64,000 nucleotides of DNA from Bacillus nakamurai. Lineage in GTDB: Bacteria > Bacillota > Bacilli > Bacillales > Bacillaceae. Positions 10,195 through 22,900 of this stretch are shown in pieces. How positions within the stretch are numbered: position 1 is the first letter of the stretch; each line of letters opens with the position of its first letter. A model generated the notes under the pieces. The model did no database searches. It saw nothing but the letters and a program-made list of their open reading frames with translations, and was not told the origin of the DNA. The DNA lies in contig NZ_LSAZ01000041.1 of NCBI RefSeq assembly GCF_001584325.1, positions 248,001-312,000 of the forward strand, written 5' to 3'. The position numbers were made by a program, and so were the translations under genes.

Positions 10195-10671
10195 ATGTCA
10201 ACACTATTATGGCTTTTAAGCTTTGTGCTTCACGGCGTACTGCTTTATGCCGTCATTATTCTGTATACGAGGTTTTCAGCTCTTAAGGAGACAGAGCGTC
10301 AGCAGCAGAATATACTGGAAGAGACGGAAAACACCCTTGCTGCGTTTCTGCTCGAATTAAAAGAAGAAAACGAGAGACTCAAAGATACCCGGAGCCCGAA
10401 TGCCGGGGCGGCAGACGCCCGGGATGACACGCCTCAACCCGCTGAAACTTTGCCGCACCCGGACATTCCGGATCATATTGAAGCGCTGATCAGTGAAGTG
10501 GAACGGGCTGAAAATGACGAAAACAAGGGCGGGCGTTCGTTTGAAGAGCAAGTTTCAGATTTATACGAACAAGGGTTCACTCCGGGCGAAATCGCCAAAC
10601 GGATGAAGAGCGGAAAGACAGAAATCGAGCTGTTTTTAAAATTTCGCGGCAAAGCTGTAAAGGATTCTTGA
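10195..10671 (+). CDS. swrB: SwrB (YlxL), activator of flagellar basal body maturation
   Basis: Swarming motility protein that in B. subtilis promotes the rod-to-hook transition by acting at the flagellar export apparatus. It is 158 residues from the ATG chosen here. A GTG nine bases upstream is in frame, but the Shine-Dalgarno-like GAGTGA overlaps it and is well placed for the ATG. One N-terminal membrane segment (about 1-24) precedes a long charged helical stretch, a variable Pro/Asp-rich linker (about 70-100) and a conserved C-terminal helix-turn-helix-like region (EEQVSDLYEQGFTPGEIAKRM is typical). It is the last gene of the motility operon. Confidence 0.92.
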   Translation: MSTLLWLLSFVLHGVLLYAVIILYTRFSALKETERQQQNILEETENTLAAFLLELKEENERLKDTRSPNAGAADARDDTPQPAETLPHPDIPDHIEALISEVERAENDENKGGRSFEEQVSDLYEQGFTPGEIAKRMKSGKTEIELFLKFRGKAVKDS

Positions 10672-10696
10672 TTGTCGCCTAAAGCTGTGTTATATT
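10668..10696 (+). promoter_or_regulatory. Vegetative promoter of rpsB
   Basis: TTGATT (10668-10673) and TATATT (10691-10696) are separated by 17 bp, a SigA-type arrangement. The -35 box overlaps the swrB stop codon. The predicted transcription start is near 10703, giving a leader of about 110 nt before rpsB. Confidence 0.75.
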
Positions 10697-10702
10697 ATGT
10701 CT

Positions 10703-11552
<850 letters not shown>

Positions 11553-11559
11553 CCTAATC

Positions 11560-11598
11560 AAAAGGTGATAAGAGGGACTGCCTTTTATCACCTTTTTT
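11560..11598 (+). terminator. Intrinsic (partial) terminator between rpsB and tsf
   Basis: Perfect 12-bp stem AAAAGGTGATAA (11560-11571) and TTATCACCTTTT (11585-11596), followed by TT. No clear promoter was seen before tsf, so this is probably a partial terminator that sets the S2 to EF-Ts ratio. Confidence 0.8.
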
Positions 11599-11651
11599 CA
11601 AGAAAAATGTATCTATACATATCTTGTTTACACATATAAGGAGGAATAAAC

Positions 11652-12533
11652 ATGGCTATTACTGCACAGCAGGTAAAAGAACTGCGTCAAAAAACAGGCG
11701 CGGGCATGATGGATTGTAAAAAAGCGTTAACTGAAACTGACGGAGATATGGACAAAGCAATCGACCTTCTAAGAGAAAAAGGGATTGCTAAAGCGGCTAA
11801 AAAAGCTGACCGTATCGCTGCTGAAGGTTCTACTCTTATTAAAACTGACGGCAACAAAGGCGTTATCTTAGAAGTAAACTCTGAAACTGATTTCGTTGCG
11901 AAAAACGAAGGTTTCAAAGAACTTCTGAACACACTTGCTGACCACCTTCTTGCAAACGCTCCGGCTGATCTTGAAGAAGCGATGGGTCAAAAAATGGAAA
12001 ACGGTTCTACTGTTGAAGAATACATCACTAGCAACGTTGCTAAAATCGGAGAGAAAATCACCCTTCGCCGTTTTGCCGTTCTTACAAAAGAAGACAGCGA
12101 CGCTTTCGGCGCTTACCTTCACATGGGAGGCCGCATCGGCGTATTATCTGTTCTTAGCGGAACAACTGATGAGGATCTTGCGAAAGACATCGCTATGCAC
12201 GTTGCTGCGGTAAACCCTCGCTACATTTCTCGCGACCAAGTCTCTGAAGAAGAAGCAAACCATGAGCGTCAGATCTTGACTCAGCAAGCTCTTCAAGAAG
12301 GTAAACCTGAAAACATCGTAGCTAAAATGGTTGAAGGCCGTCTGAACAAATTCTTTGAAGAAATTTGCCTGTTAGACCAAGCTTTCGTTAAAAACCCAGA
12401 CGAAAAAGTGAAACAAGTTGTGGCTGCGAAAAACGCAACAGTTCAAACTTACGTCCGCTACGAAGTTGGAGAAGGTATTGAAAAACGCCAAGAAAACTTT
12501 GCTGAAGAAGTTATGAACCAAGTGAAAAAATAA
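11652..12533 (+). CDS. tsf: Elongation factor Ts
   Basis: Guanine nucleotide exchange factor that recycles EF-Tu. It is 293 residues, full length. The N-terminal UBA-like domain is followed by the signature [12 protein letters not shown] (about residues 15-26) and core domains with [12 protein letters not shown] (about 77-88) that contacts EF-Tu. A perfect AAGGAGG site precedes the ATG. It shares the strong codon bias of rpsB and is probably co-transcribed with it through the hairpin at 11560-11598. Confidence 0.98.
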   Translation: MAITAQQVKELRQKTGAGMMDCKKALTETDGDMDKAIDLLREKGIAKAAKKADRIAAEGSTLIKTDGNKGVILEVNSETDFVAKNEGFKELLNTLADHLLANAPADLEEAMGQKMENGSTVEEYITSNVAKIGEKITLRRFAVLTKEDSDAFGAYLHMGGRIGVLSVLSGTTDEDLAKDIAMHVAAVNPRYISRDQVSEEEANHERQILTQQALQEGKPENIVAKMVEGRLNKFFEEICLLDQAFVKNPDEKVKQVVAAKNATVQTYVRYEVGEGIEKRQENFAEEVMNQVKK

Positions 12534-12577
12534 TGGTGAAAAGCCTTGGCGAATCTTTCGCGGCTTTTCAGGCAGTA

Positions 12578-12606
12578 TAGGGGACACAACTTGTGTTCCC
12601 TATTTT
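12578..12606 (+). terminator. Terminator of rpsB-tsf
   Basis: AGGGGACACAA and TTGTGTTCCCT pair (one G-U) with almost no loop, followed by ATTTTT. A second hairpin just upstream (GAAAAGCC with GGCTTTTC, about 12537-12571) may assist. Together they close the operon before the pyrH promoter. Confidence 0.8.
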
Positions 12607-12616
12607 TAAAACTATA

Positions 12617-12645
12617 TTTACAAACCTTTTTTTCTCTTGCATAAT
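12617..12645 (+). promoter_or_regulatory. Vegetative promoter of pyrH-frr
   Basis: TTTACA (12617-12622) and CATAAT (12640-12645) lie 17 bp apart, directly downstream of the tsf terminator and 33 bp before the pyrH start. Confidence 0.7.
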
Positions 12646-12678
12646 AGGAAACGGCAATGTTTACACTTGGAGGTTATT

Positions 12679-13401
12679 ATGGAAAAACCAAAATACAATC
12701 GTATCGTTTTAAAGCTTAGCGGAGAAGCATTGGCAGGGGAACAGGGAAACGGAATTAATCCGACTGTCATTCAATCCATAGCAAAACAGGTAAAAGAAAT
12801 CGCTGAGCTTGACGTCGAAGTAGCCGTAGTCGTAGGCGGCGGCAACTTATGGCGCGGAAAAACAGGCAGTGACTTAGGAATGGACCGTGCGACGGCCGAT
12901 TATATGGGTATGCTTGCGACTGTCATGAACTCACTTGCTTTGCAGGACAGCCTTGAAACACTCGGAATCCAGTCCAGAGTGCAAACATCAATTGAAATGC
13001 GGCAGGTCGCTGAGCCGTACATCAGAAGAAAAGCCATCCGCCACTTGGAGAAAAAACGTGTCGTTATTTTTGCCGCGGGTACAGGAAATCCTTATTTCTC
13101 TACGGACACAACTGCAGCACTGCGGGCCGCTGAAATTGAAGCGGATGTGATCTTAATGGCTAAAAATAATGTTGACGGTGTTTATAATGCCGATCCGAGA
13201 AAAGATGAATCCGCAGTAAAATACGAAAAATTATCTTATCTCGATGTTTTAAAAGACGGGCTGGAAGTCATGGATTCTACAGCTTCTTCATTATGTATGG
13301 ATAATGATATTCCGCTGATCGTCTTTTCTATTATGGAAGAAGGAAACATTAAGCGCGCCGTAATAGGCGAATCAATCGGAACGATCGTAAGGGGGAAATA
13401 A
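12679..13401 (+). CDS. pyrH: UMP kinase
   Basis: Phosphorylates UMP to UDP in pyrimidine nucleotide synthesis; bacterial amino-acid-kinase fold, allosterically controlled by GTP and UTP in the family. It is 240 residues from the ATG chosen here, which has TTGGAGG at good distance; the open frame extends upstream but over the promoter. Motifs seen: LKLSGEAL (about 10), [11 protein letters not shown] (about 50), [16 protein letters not shown] (about 135), [12 protein letters not shown] (about 160). frr starts 2 bp after the stop. Confidence 0.97.
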   Translation: MEKPKYNRIVLKLSGEALAGEQGNGINPTVIQSIAKQVKEIAELDVEVAVVVGGGNLWRGKTGSDLGMDRATADYMGMLATVMNSLALQDSLETLGIQSRVQTSIEMRQVAEPYIRRKAIRHLEKKRVVIFAAGTGNPYFSTDTTAALRAAEIEADVILMAKNNVDGVYNADPRKDESAVKYEKLSYLDVLKDGLEVMDSTASSLCMDNDIPLIVFSIMEEGNIKRAVIGESIGTIVRGK

Positions 13402-13402
13402 C

Positions 13403-13960
13403 GTGTCAAACGAAGTATTAACACAAACGAAAGAACGTATGGAAAAAGCGGTTGCCGCTTATTCTCGTGAATTGGCGTCAGTCCGTGCTGGACGTGCCAA
13501 TCCGTCTCTATTAGATAAAGTGACAGTTGAATACTACGGTGCCCAAACACCTTTAAACCAGCTGTCTTCCATCAATGTGCCTGAAGCTCGTATGCTAGTT
13601 GTCACACCGTATGACAAAACAGCGATCGGCGATATTGAAAAAGCGATTTTAAAAGCGGATCTTGGCGTAACGCCGACAAGTGACGGCACAATCATCCGCA
13701 TTGCTATCCCTGCTTTGACGGAAGAAAGACGGAAAGAGCTTGTCAAAGTTGTGAAAAAATACGCGGAAGAAGCGAAAGTGGCAGTCCGTAATGTCCGCCG
13801 TGACAGCAATGATGAACTCAAAAAACTTGAAAAAAACGGTGACATTACTGAAGATGAGCTTCGTGCTTCTAATGAAGACGTTCAAAAGCTGACAGATGAA
13901 TATGTGTCAAAAATTGACAGTGTTACAAAGGACAAAGAAAAAGAAATCATGGAAGTTTAA
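13403..13960 (+). CDS. frr: Ribosome recycling factor
   Basis: Releases ribosomes from mRNA after termination together with EF-G. It is 185 residues, full length. The start is GTG, with AAGGGGG upstream inside the end of pyrH. The three-helix bundle shows family motifs [19 protein letters not shown] (about 28-46) and [26 protein letters not shown]-type sequence around residue 110-135. It is followed by an intrinsic terminator. Confidence 0.97.
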   Translation: MSNEVLTQTKERMEKAVAAYSRELASVRAGRANPSLLDKVTVEYYGAQTPLNQLSSINVPEARMLVVTPYDKTAIGDIEKAILKADLGVTPTSDGTIIRIAIPALTEERRKELVKVVKKYAEEAKVAVRNVRRDSNDELKKLEKNGDITEDELRASNEDVQKLTDEYVSKIDSVTKDKEKEIMEV

Positions 13961-13990
13961 TGAAAAACTCTGTACAATAGATAATGTGAA

Positions 13991-14022
13991 AAGACCCTCT
14001 CATGTTTACAGGGGGTTTTTTT
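13991..14022 (+). terminator. Terminator after frr
   Basis: AAGACCCTCT pairs with AGGGGGTTTT (G-U pairs allowed) around a nine-base loop and runs into a T tract. It separates pyrH-frr from the uppS operon. Confidence 0.8.
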
Positions 14023-14086
14023 GTTAATACTGTTGATTAACACTGATCATCAGCAACGCAACCTTTTTGGGTGACGGAGGAATCTC

Positions 14087-14869
14087 ATGCTCAACATACT
14101 CAAAAATTGGAAGAATCAGCAGAATGCGGCTTCCAACTTAGAACGGTATACAAAAGAAGACATACTGAAGGGTGAAATTCCCGCACACATTGCCATCATT
14201 ATGGACGGGAACGGACGCTGGGCGAAAAAGCGTTCACTTCCGAGAATTGCCGGACATCATGAAGGAATGAAAGTGGTAAAACGAGTCACAAAGCTTGCAA
14301 ACCAGCTGGGCGTCAAAGTTCTGACTCTATATGCCTTTTCCACGGAAAACTGGAAACGCCCGAAAATGGAAGTGGACTTTTTGATGAAGCTTCCGGAAGA
14401 GTTTTTGAATACGTACCTTCCCGAATTAGTCGAGGAAAATGTGCGGGTGAAAATCATCGGGGATGAATCCGCACTTCCTTCCCATACGTACAAGGCGATA
14501 GAGAAGGCTGTAAAAGATACTGAACAAAATGACGGGCTGATTCTTAATTTTGCCTTGAACTACGGCGGACGGACAGAGATCGTAAATGCTGCAAAAGCAC
14601 TCGCCGAGCGGGTGAAAGACGGCTCGTTGAATATCGAAGACATTGATGAAGCGCTTTTTTCCGATCATTTAATGACTGAATCGATACAGGATCCGGAGCT
14701 TCTTATCAGAACGAGCGGAGAAATCAGGCTGAGCAACTTTATGCTTTGGCAGGTGGCTTACAGCGAATTCGTATTTACAGATGTCCTGTGGCCTGACTTT
14801 AAAGAAGATCACTTTTTACAGGCATTGGGAGAATATCAACAGCGGGGCCGGAGGTTTGGCGGAATTTAG
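14087..14869 (+). CDS. uppS: Undecaprenyl pyrophosphate synthase
   Basis: cis-Prenyltransferase that makes the C55 carrier lipid for peptidoglycan and teichoic acids. It is 260 residues. The N-terminal catalytic motif MDGNGRWAKKR has its Asp at residue 40; downstream are the ALYAFSTENW-type motif (here TLYAFSTENWKRP) and the C-terminal RTSGEIRLSNFMLWQ motif. The ATG follows GACGGAGGA. It leads the envelope/isoprenoid run uppS-cdsA-dxr-rasP-proS; cdsA starts 12 bp later. Confidence 0.97.
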   Translation: MLNILKNWKNQQNAASNLERYTKEDILKGEIPAHIAIIMDGNGRWAKKRSLPRIAGHHEGMKVVKRVTKLANQLGVKVLTLYAFSTENWKRPKMEVDFLMKLPEEFLNTYLPELVEENVRVKIIGDESALPSHTYKAIEKAVKDTEQNDGLILNFALNYGGRTEIVNAAKALAERVKDGSLNIEDIDEALFSDHLMTESIQDPELLIRTSGEIRLSNFMLWQVAYSEFVFTDVLWPDFKEDHFLQALGEYQQRGRRFGGI

Positions 14870-14881
14870 AGGATGGTGGAA

Positions 14882-15670
14882 ATGAAACAAAGATTGTTAA
14901 CAGGTGTTCTGGCGGCGGCACTATTTTTATTTTTGGTTATTTTCGGAGGATTGCCGTTCACCGTATTCGTTTACGCAATGGGCAGTATAGCGCTTTTTGA
15001 GCTTTTGCGGATGAAAAAGCTCAGGTTTTTTTCATTTCCGGGACTGATCAGCCTGCTGTTATTGTGGCTGTTTATTATGCCGGGCAAATATCATTTCTTT
15101 GATGCGAAAATTGAAGTGACGATTTTCGCTGTATTGATATTGCTCAGTTACACCGTGCTGGTGAAAAACACCTTCACCTTTGACGAGGTCGGTTTTATCA
15201 TCCTCGCGACGATTTATATCGGGTTATGTTTTCATTATTTTATCGAAATCAGAAACATTGAAACAAGCGGGCTTTTATATATTTTTTATGCCTGTGTTGT
15301 CATATGGTCGACAGATTCCGGTGCATATTTCGTCGGAAAATCACTCGGGAAACGAAAGCTGTGGCCTGAAATCAGTCCTAACAAAACGGTGGAAGGATTT
15401 CTCGGCGGCATTATTATCGCCCTCATATGTACAGCGGTATTTCAGCTGTTTGCAGGCCTTCCGATTTCATATCCGCTTCTGCTTTTGATTACGCTGGTTT
15501 TGTCTGTTTTCGGACAGATCGGGGATTTAGTGGAATCAGCGCTCAAACGGCATTATGAAGTGAAGGATTCTGGAAAAATCCTGCCGGGGCACGGCGGTAT
15601 TTTAGATCGATTTGACAGCTTTTTGTTTGTCATGCCGTTCTTGTACTTTCTGCTTGCGCTTTTTTCATAA
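14882..15670 (+). CDS. cdsA: Phosphatidate cytidylyltransferase
   Basis: Integral membrane enzyme that makes CDP-diacylglycerol from phosphatidic acid and CTP, the precursor of all membrane phospholipids. It is 262 residues from the ATG at 14882, chosen because AGAGG at 14868-14872 is 9 bp upstream, whereas the in-frame ATG at 14873 abuts it. About seven hydrophobic segments are seen, with the C-terminal family signature (ISPNKTVEGFLGG near 168; GDLVESALKRHYEVKDSG and GHGGILDRFDS near 215-245). Confidence 0.96.
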   Translation: MKQRLLTGVLAAALFLFLVIFGGLPFTVFVYAMGSIALFELLRMKKLRFFSFPGLISLLLLWLFIMPGKYHFFDAKIEVTIFAVLILLSYTVLVKNTFTFDEVGFIILATIYIGLCFHYFIEIRNIETSGLLYIFYACVVIWSTDSGAYFVGKSLGKRKLWPEISPNKTVEGFLGGIIIALICTAVFQLFAGLPISYPLLLLITLVLSVFGQIGDLVESALKRHYEVKDSGKILPGHGGILDRFDSFLFVMPFLYFLLALFS

Positions 15671-15725
15671 GAAAGGCTAATATGAAAATAAGACCGATCT
15701 GGACGCATAGAATGGGAGTGGCATT

Positions 15726-16877
15726 TTGAAGAATATTTGTCTTTTAGGAGCAACAGGATCAATAGGGGAGCAGACGCTTGACGTATTGCGTATGCATCAA
15801 GACCAATTTCGTCTCGTCTCAATGACATTCGGCAAAAATGCCGAGAAGGCGATTCCTTTGATCAAAACCTTTCAGCCGAAATATATAGCAGTCGGCGACA
15901 TGGATACATATCAAAAAGTGAAACAAGCATCTTTTTCTCATGAATGCCAAATCGGCATCGGAGAAGAAGGACTGATTGAAGCTGCAGTTATGGAAGAAGT
16001 GGATATCGTTGTCAACGCGCTGCTTGGAAGCGTCGGTTTAATCCCGACATTAAAAGCCATTGAACAGAAAAAAACAATCGCGCTTGCAAATAAGGAAACT
16101 CTTGTCACTGCCGGGCATATAGTGAAAGGACACGCAAAACAATACGGTGTGCCTCTCTTGCCGGTTGACAGCGAGCATTCCGCTATTTTTCAGGCGCTTC
16201 AAGGCGAGCAAAACAAAAACATTGAGCGCTTGATTATCACCGCATCCGGCGGAAGCTTTAGAGATAAGACCCGGCAGGAGCTTGAATCAGTGACGATTGA
16301 GGATGCGCTGAATCATCCAAACTGGTCGATGGGCGCAAAAATCACGATTGATTCGGCTACAATGATGAATAAAGGACTTGAAGTCATTGAGGCGCATTGG
16401 CTGTTTGATATTCCGTATGAACAAATTGACGTTGTTTTACATAAGGAGAGCATCATTCACTCGATGGTTGAATTTCACGACAGAAGTGTCATTGCCCAGC
16501 TCGGCAATCCTGATATGAGAGTGCCGATCCAATACGCGCTGACATATCCGGACCGGCTGCCTCTTCCTGAAACAAAAAGGCTTGAATTATGGGAGATCGG
16601 GAGCCTCCATTTCGCGAAAGCTGATTTTGAAAGGTTCCGCTGCTTACAATTTGCCTTTGAATCGGGTAAAATAGGTGGAACGATGCCGACGGTCTTAAAT
16701 GCGGCGAATGAAGAAGCCGTTGCTGCTTTTCTGGCCGGACACATTTCGTTTTTAGCTATTGAGGACCTGATTGAAAAAGCATTGCATCGTCACAGCGTGA
16801 TTCAGCATCCGAGTCTTGCGGATATTCAAGAAGTGGACAAAGACACCCGGGGATACGTCAATTCAATACTCACATAA
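15726..16877 (+). CDS. dxr: 1-deoxy-D-xylulose-5-phosphate reductoisomerase
   Basis: Second, committed step of the methylerythritol phosphate isoprenoid pathway: DXP to MEP with NADPH. It is 383 residues, the usual length. The N-terminal nucleotide-binding loop is [15 protein letters not shown]. Central motifs are [21 protein letters not shown] (metal-binding Asp and Glu) and [10 protein letters not shown], with the [20 protein letters not shown] region downstream. The start is TTG with GGGAGTGG upstream, and gives the expected N-terminus. Confidence 0.97.
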   Translation: MKNICLLGATGSIGEQTLDVLRMHQDQFRLVSMTFGKNAEKAIPLIKTFQPKYIAVGDMDTYQKVKQASFSHECQIGIGEEGLIEAAVMEEVDIVVNALLGSVGLIPTLKAIEQKKTIALANKETLVTAGHIVKGHAKQYGVPLLPVDSEHSAIFQALQGEQNKNIERLIITASGGSFRDKTRQELESVTIEDALNHPNWSMGAKITIDSATMMNKGLEVIEAHWLFDIPYEQIDVVLHKESIIHSMVEFHDRSVIAQLGNPDMRVPIQYALTYPDRLPLPETKRLELWEIGSLHFAKADFERFRCLQFAFESGKIGGTMPTVLNAANEEAVAAFLAGHISFLAIEDLIEKALHRHSVIQHPSLADIQEVDKDTRGYVNSILT

Positions 16878-16883
16878 GGTGGT

Positions 16884-18152
16884 ATGTTCGTGAATACAGT
16901 TATAGCGTTTATTATTATTTTCGGAACGCTCGTTTTCTTCCATGAACTGGGACATTTATTGCTTGCCCAAAGAGCGGGGATCCTTTGCCGTGAATTTGCG
17001 ATCGGCTTTGGCCCTAAAATTTTCTCGTTTAAAAAAAATGAAACCGTATATACGATCAGGCTCCTTCCGATCGGCGGTTTCGTCCGCATGGCCGGAGAAG
17101 ATCCGGAGATGATTGAAGTTAAACCCGGTTATACCGTCGGTCTTCTTTTTAATAAAGACGACCAGGTTGAGAAAGTCATTATTAATCAAAAAGAAAAATA
17201 TCCTGACGCTTTAATGATTGAAGTAGAGACGGCTGATCTTGAGCATGAGATGAAACTCACCGGGTACGAGCAGGGGAAAGAAGACGAACTGTCAAGCTTT
17301 ACAGTCAGTCAAACCTCTTTTTTCATCGTAGACGGAGAAGAAGTGCAAATCGCGCCGTACAACCGCCAATTCGGCTCAAAGCCCGTCTGGAAACGGATTA
17401 AGGCAATCGCTGCCGGCCCGATTATGAACTTCATTTTAGCGTATGTCATTCTTGTGATGCTCGGATTCATACAAGGCGTGCCTTCCAACCAGCCTGAGCT
17501 CGGGAAGCTGACAGATAACGGACGCGCAGCGGCTGCCGGTTTACAGGAAGGCGACCGCATTCAAAGCATTAATGGAGAAAAAATGCGGTCCTGGACCGAT
17601 ATCGTTACCGCGGTAAAAGAAAACCCGGGGAAAAAAATAGATGTTGCCGTCAAGCGGGATGGCAAATCGCTTCATATTTCGGTTACACCTGAAGCGGTAA
17701 AAGATGAAAACAAAAAAACAATCGGCCGGTTCGGCTCTTATGCGCCGACTGAAAAAGGCGCGTTTGCAGCTATCGCTTACGGAGCCACGTCAACGGTTGA
17801 TGTGACAAAAGCGATCCTGACTAATCTCGGCAAGTTAGTTACCGGGCAGTTTAAGCTTGATATGCTCGCAGGCCCCGTCGGTATTTACGATATGACGGAC
17901 CAAGTTGCGAAAACGGGCATCATCAACTTATTGCGGTTTGCGGCGTTTTTAAGCATCAACCTTGGAATCGTCAACCTGCTGCCGATCCCGGCGCTTGACG
18001 GCGGAAGACTGCTGTTTTTATTCATTGAAGCAATCCGCGGCAAGCCGATTAACCGTGACAAGGAAGCATTTGTCGTATTTATCGGCGTAGCTTTCTTAAT
18101 GCTTCTTATGCTGGTTGTCACATGGAACGATATCCAGCGTTTATTCTTATAA
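16884..18152 (+). CDS. rasP: RasP (RseP/S2P family) intramembrane zinc metalloprotease
   Basis: Site-2 protease that cuts anti-sigma factor RsiW, FtsL and signal-peptide remnants within the membrane. It is 422 residues. The zinc motif HELGH is in the first membrane helix (H20, E21, H24). A central PDZ domain (about 190-275) and a C-terminal PALDGGR motif near residue 372 supply the third zinc ligand. ATG is annotated, but AAGGTGG is only one base from it; the in-frame GTG at 16890 is better spaced and may be the true start. It sits between dxr and proS in one operon. Confidence 0.95.
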   Translation: MFVNTVIAFIIIFGTLVFFHELGHLLLAQRAGILCREFAIGFGPKIFSFKKNETVYTIRLLPIGGFVRMAGEDPEMIEVKPGYTVGLLFNKDDQVEKVIINQKEKYPDALMIEVETADLEHEMKLTGYEQGKEDELSSFTVSQTSFFIVDGEEVQIAPYNRQFGSKPVWKRIKAIAAGPIMNFILAYVILVMLGFIQGVPSNQPELGKLTDNGRAAAAGLQEGDRIQSINGEKMRSWTDIVTAVKENPGKKIDVAVKRDGKSLHISVTPEAVKDENKKTIGRFGSYAPTEKGAFAAIAYGATSTVDVTKAILTNLGKLVTGQFKLDMLAGPVGIYDMTDQVAKTGIINLLRFAAFLSINLGIVNLLPIPALDGGRLLFLFIEAIRGKPINRDKEAFVVFIGVAFLMLLMLVVTWNDIQRLFL

Positions 18153-19880
<1,728 letters not shown>

Positions 19881-19925
19881 TCAGCATAACGAATTGGTGA
19901 AAACCATGTTAAAATAGAGAAAAAA

Positions 19926-19957
19926 GAAGGTACCTCATCACCATCGGAGGTACCTTC
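19926..19957. repeat. Perfect inverted repeat between proS and polC; looks like a reverse-strand terminator
   Basis: GAAGGTACCTC (19926-19936) and GAGGTACCTTC (19947-19957) form an 11-bp perfect stem with a ten-base loop. On the + strand no T tract follows. On the - strand the hairpin is followed by CTTTTTTCTC, the form of an intrinsic terminator for transcription running toward proS. It may still stabilise or end the proS transcript. Confidence 0.6.
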
Positions 19958-19991
19958 ACTTATGATGTTTTTAGGGAGGGATACTGTCTGA

Positions 19992-22900
19992 ATGGAACAG
20001 TTATCAGTAAACAGAAGACAGTTTCAGATTCTTCTGCAGCAGCTTAATATGACAGATGATACCTTCATGACGCACTTTGAAGACGGAGAGATTGATAAAC
20101 TGACAATCCATAAAGCACAGAAGGCCTGGCATTTTCAATTTCGCTTTAAGGCCCTTTTGCCGTATCAAATATATGACGCGTTTATGATGAGATTGACACA
20201 ATCCTTTGCTCACATTGCCCGCGTCACTTCGTCGATTAAAGTCATTGACCCGGCAGTCAGCGAAGAGCTTGTGCAAGATTATTGGACACGCTGCATTGAA
20301 GAGCTTGAAGGAACCTCGCCGCCAATGGTGGCTCTGTTACATCAGCAGAAGCCGAAGCTCATGGGGAACAAACTGATCGTTAAAACAAAAACCGATACAG
20401 AAGCATCGGCGCTTAAAAATAAATACAGCTCACTCATCCAGCAAAGCTATCGCCAGTTTGGCTTTCCTGATCTGCAGCTCGACACCGAAATTTTTGTATC
20501 TGACCAAGAAGTCCAGAAATTCCGCGAGCAAAAACTCGCCGAAGACCAGGAGCGCGCGATGCAGGCTCTGATCGAAATGGAGAAGAAGGAAAAAGAGGGC
20601 GATGAGGATCAGGCGCCGTCAGGTCCGCTTGTCATCGGCTACCAAATTAAAGACAATGAAGAGATTCGGACGCTTGACAGCATCATGGATGAAGAAAGAA
20701 GAATTACGGTGCAAGGCTATGTTTTTGATGCCGAAACACGTGAGCTGAAAAGCGGACGCACGCTCTGTATTTTCAAAATTACAGACTACACAAACAGCAT
20801 TTTAATTAAAATGTTTGCTAGAGAAAAAGAAGACGCCGCCTTAATGAAAACGCTGAAAAAAGGCATGTGGGTGAAGGCAAGAGGAAGCATCCAAAATGAT
20901 ACGTTTGTCAGAGACCTCGTCATGATTGCAAACGATGTGAATGAAGTAAAAGCAAAAACCCGTGAAGACACTGCCCCTGAAGGCGAAAAACGGGTGGAGC
21001 TCCATCTGCATTCTCCGATGAGCCAAATGGATGCCGTAACGGGAATCGGAAAGCTTGTGGAACAGGCGAAAAAATGGGGGCATGAAGCGATTGCATTAAC
21101 AGATCATGCTGTCGTACAGTCATTCCCGGATGCCTATGCCGCCGCGAAAAAGCACGGAATTAAAATGATTTACGGAATGGAAGCCAATATCGTTGATGAC
21201 GGTGTTCCGATCGCGTACAACCCTGCACATCGTCTGCTTGAAGAAGATACTTATGTCGTATTTGACGTTGAAACGACAGGTCTGTCGGCTGTGTACGATA
21301 CAATAATTGAGCTTGCGGCAGTTAAAATAAGAGGCGGAGAAATCATTGATAAATTTGAAGCATTCGCCAATCCGCATCACCCGCTGTCAGCAACGACGAT
21401 TGAACTTACCGGTATTACAGATGATATGGTGCGTGACGCTCCCGATGTCGCAGACGTAGTGCGGGATTTTAAAGAATGGATCGGCGATGACGTGCTTGTG
21501 GCACATAACGCAAGCTTTGATATGGGATTTTTAAATGTAGCGTACAAACGCCTTCTGAAAACGGAAAAGGCGAAAAATCCGGTTATTGATACGCTCGAAC
21601 TTGCGCGTTTCCTTTACCCTGAATTTAAAAATCACCGTTTAAACACGTTATGTAAAAAGTTCGATATCGAATTAACCCAGCATCACCGGGCGGTTTTTGA
21701 CGCTGAGGCGACAGGCTACCTGCTGTTAAAAATGCTGAAAGATGCCGCCGAAAGAGATATTTATTATCACGACCAGCTGAATGAGAACATGGGGCAATCC
21801 AATGCTTACCAGAGATCCAGACCGTATCACGCGACATTGCTTGCCATGAATGAAACCGGCCTGAAAAACCTGTTTAAGCTTGTATCTATTTCTCATATTC
21901 ACTACTTCTACAGGGTGCCGCGGATTCCGAGGTCACAGCTTGATAAGTACAGGGAAGGCCTTTTAATCGGTTCTGCTTGTGACAGGGGAGAGGTCTTTGA
22001 AGGCATGATGCAGAAATCGCCTGAAGAGGTTGAAGATATCGCTTCCTTCTATGATTATCTTGAGGTGCAGCCGCCGGAAGTATACAGGCATCTGTTGCAG
22101 CTTGAGCTCGTCCGTGATGAAAAAGCGCTGAAAGAAATCATCGCCAATATTACAAAGCTCGGGGAGAAATTGAATAAGCCCGTTGTCGCAACGGGGAATG
22201 TCCACTATTTAAACGATGAGGACAAAATTTACCGGAAGATCTTAATTTCCTCCCAAGGGGGCGCCAATCCGTTAAACCGGCATGAACTGCCTAAAGTGCA
22301 CTTCAGAACGACAGATGAAATGCTGGATGCTTTCTCCTTTCTGGGTGCGGAAAAAGCGAAAGAAATCGTGGTTGATAATACGCAGAAAGTCGCTTCCATG
22401 ATCGAAGAGATCAAACCGATTAAAGACGACCTGTACACGCCGAAAATTGATGGAGCCGATGAAGAAATCCGTGAAATGAGCTATCAGCGCGCCAGAAGCA
22501 TTTACGGTGAAGAGCTTCCTGAAATTGTTGAAGCGAGAATAGAAAAAGAGTTAAAAAGTATCATTGGCCATGGATTCGCCGTTATTTATCTTATTTCTCA
22601 TAAGCTTGTCAAACGGTCTCTGGATGACGGCTATCTCGTCGGTTCACGGGGATCGGTCGGTTCGTCGCTTGTGGCGACCTTAACGGAAATCACTGAAGTG
22701 AACCCGCTCGCCCCGCACTATGTGTGCCCGAGCTGCAGGTATTCCGAATTCTTTAATGACGGATCAGTCGGTTCCGGTTTTGACCTTCCGGATAAAAGCT
22801 GCCCGTCTTGCGGCACCCCTTTGAAAAAGGACGGACATGATATCCCGTTTGAAACGTTCTTAGGCTTTAAAGGTGACAAAGTACCCGATATTGACTTGAA

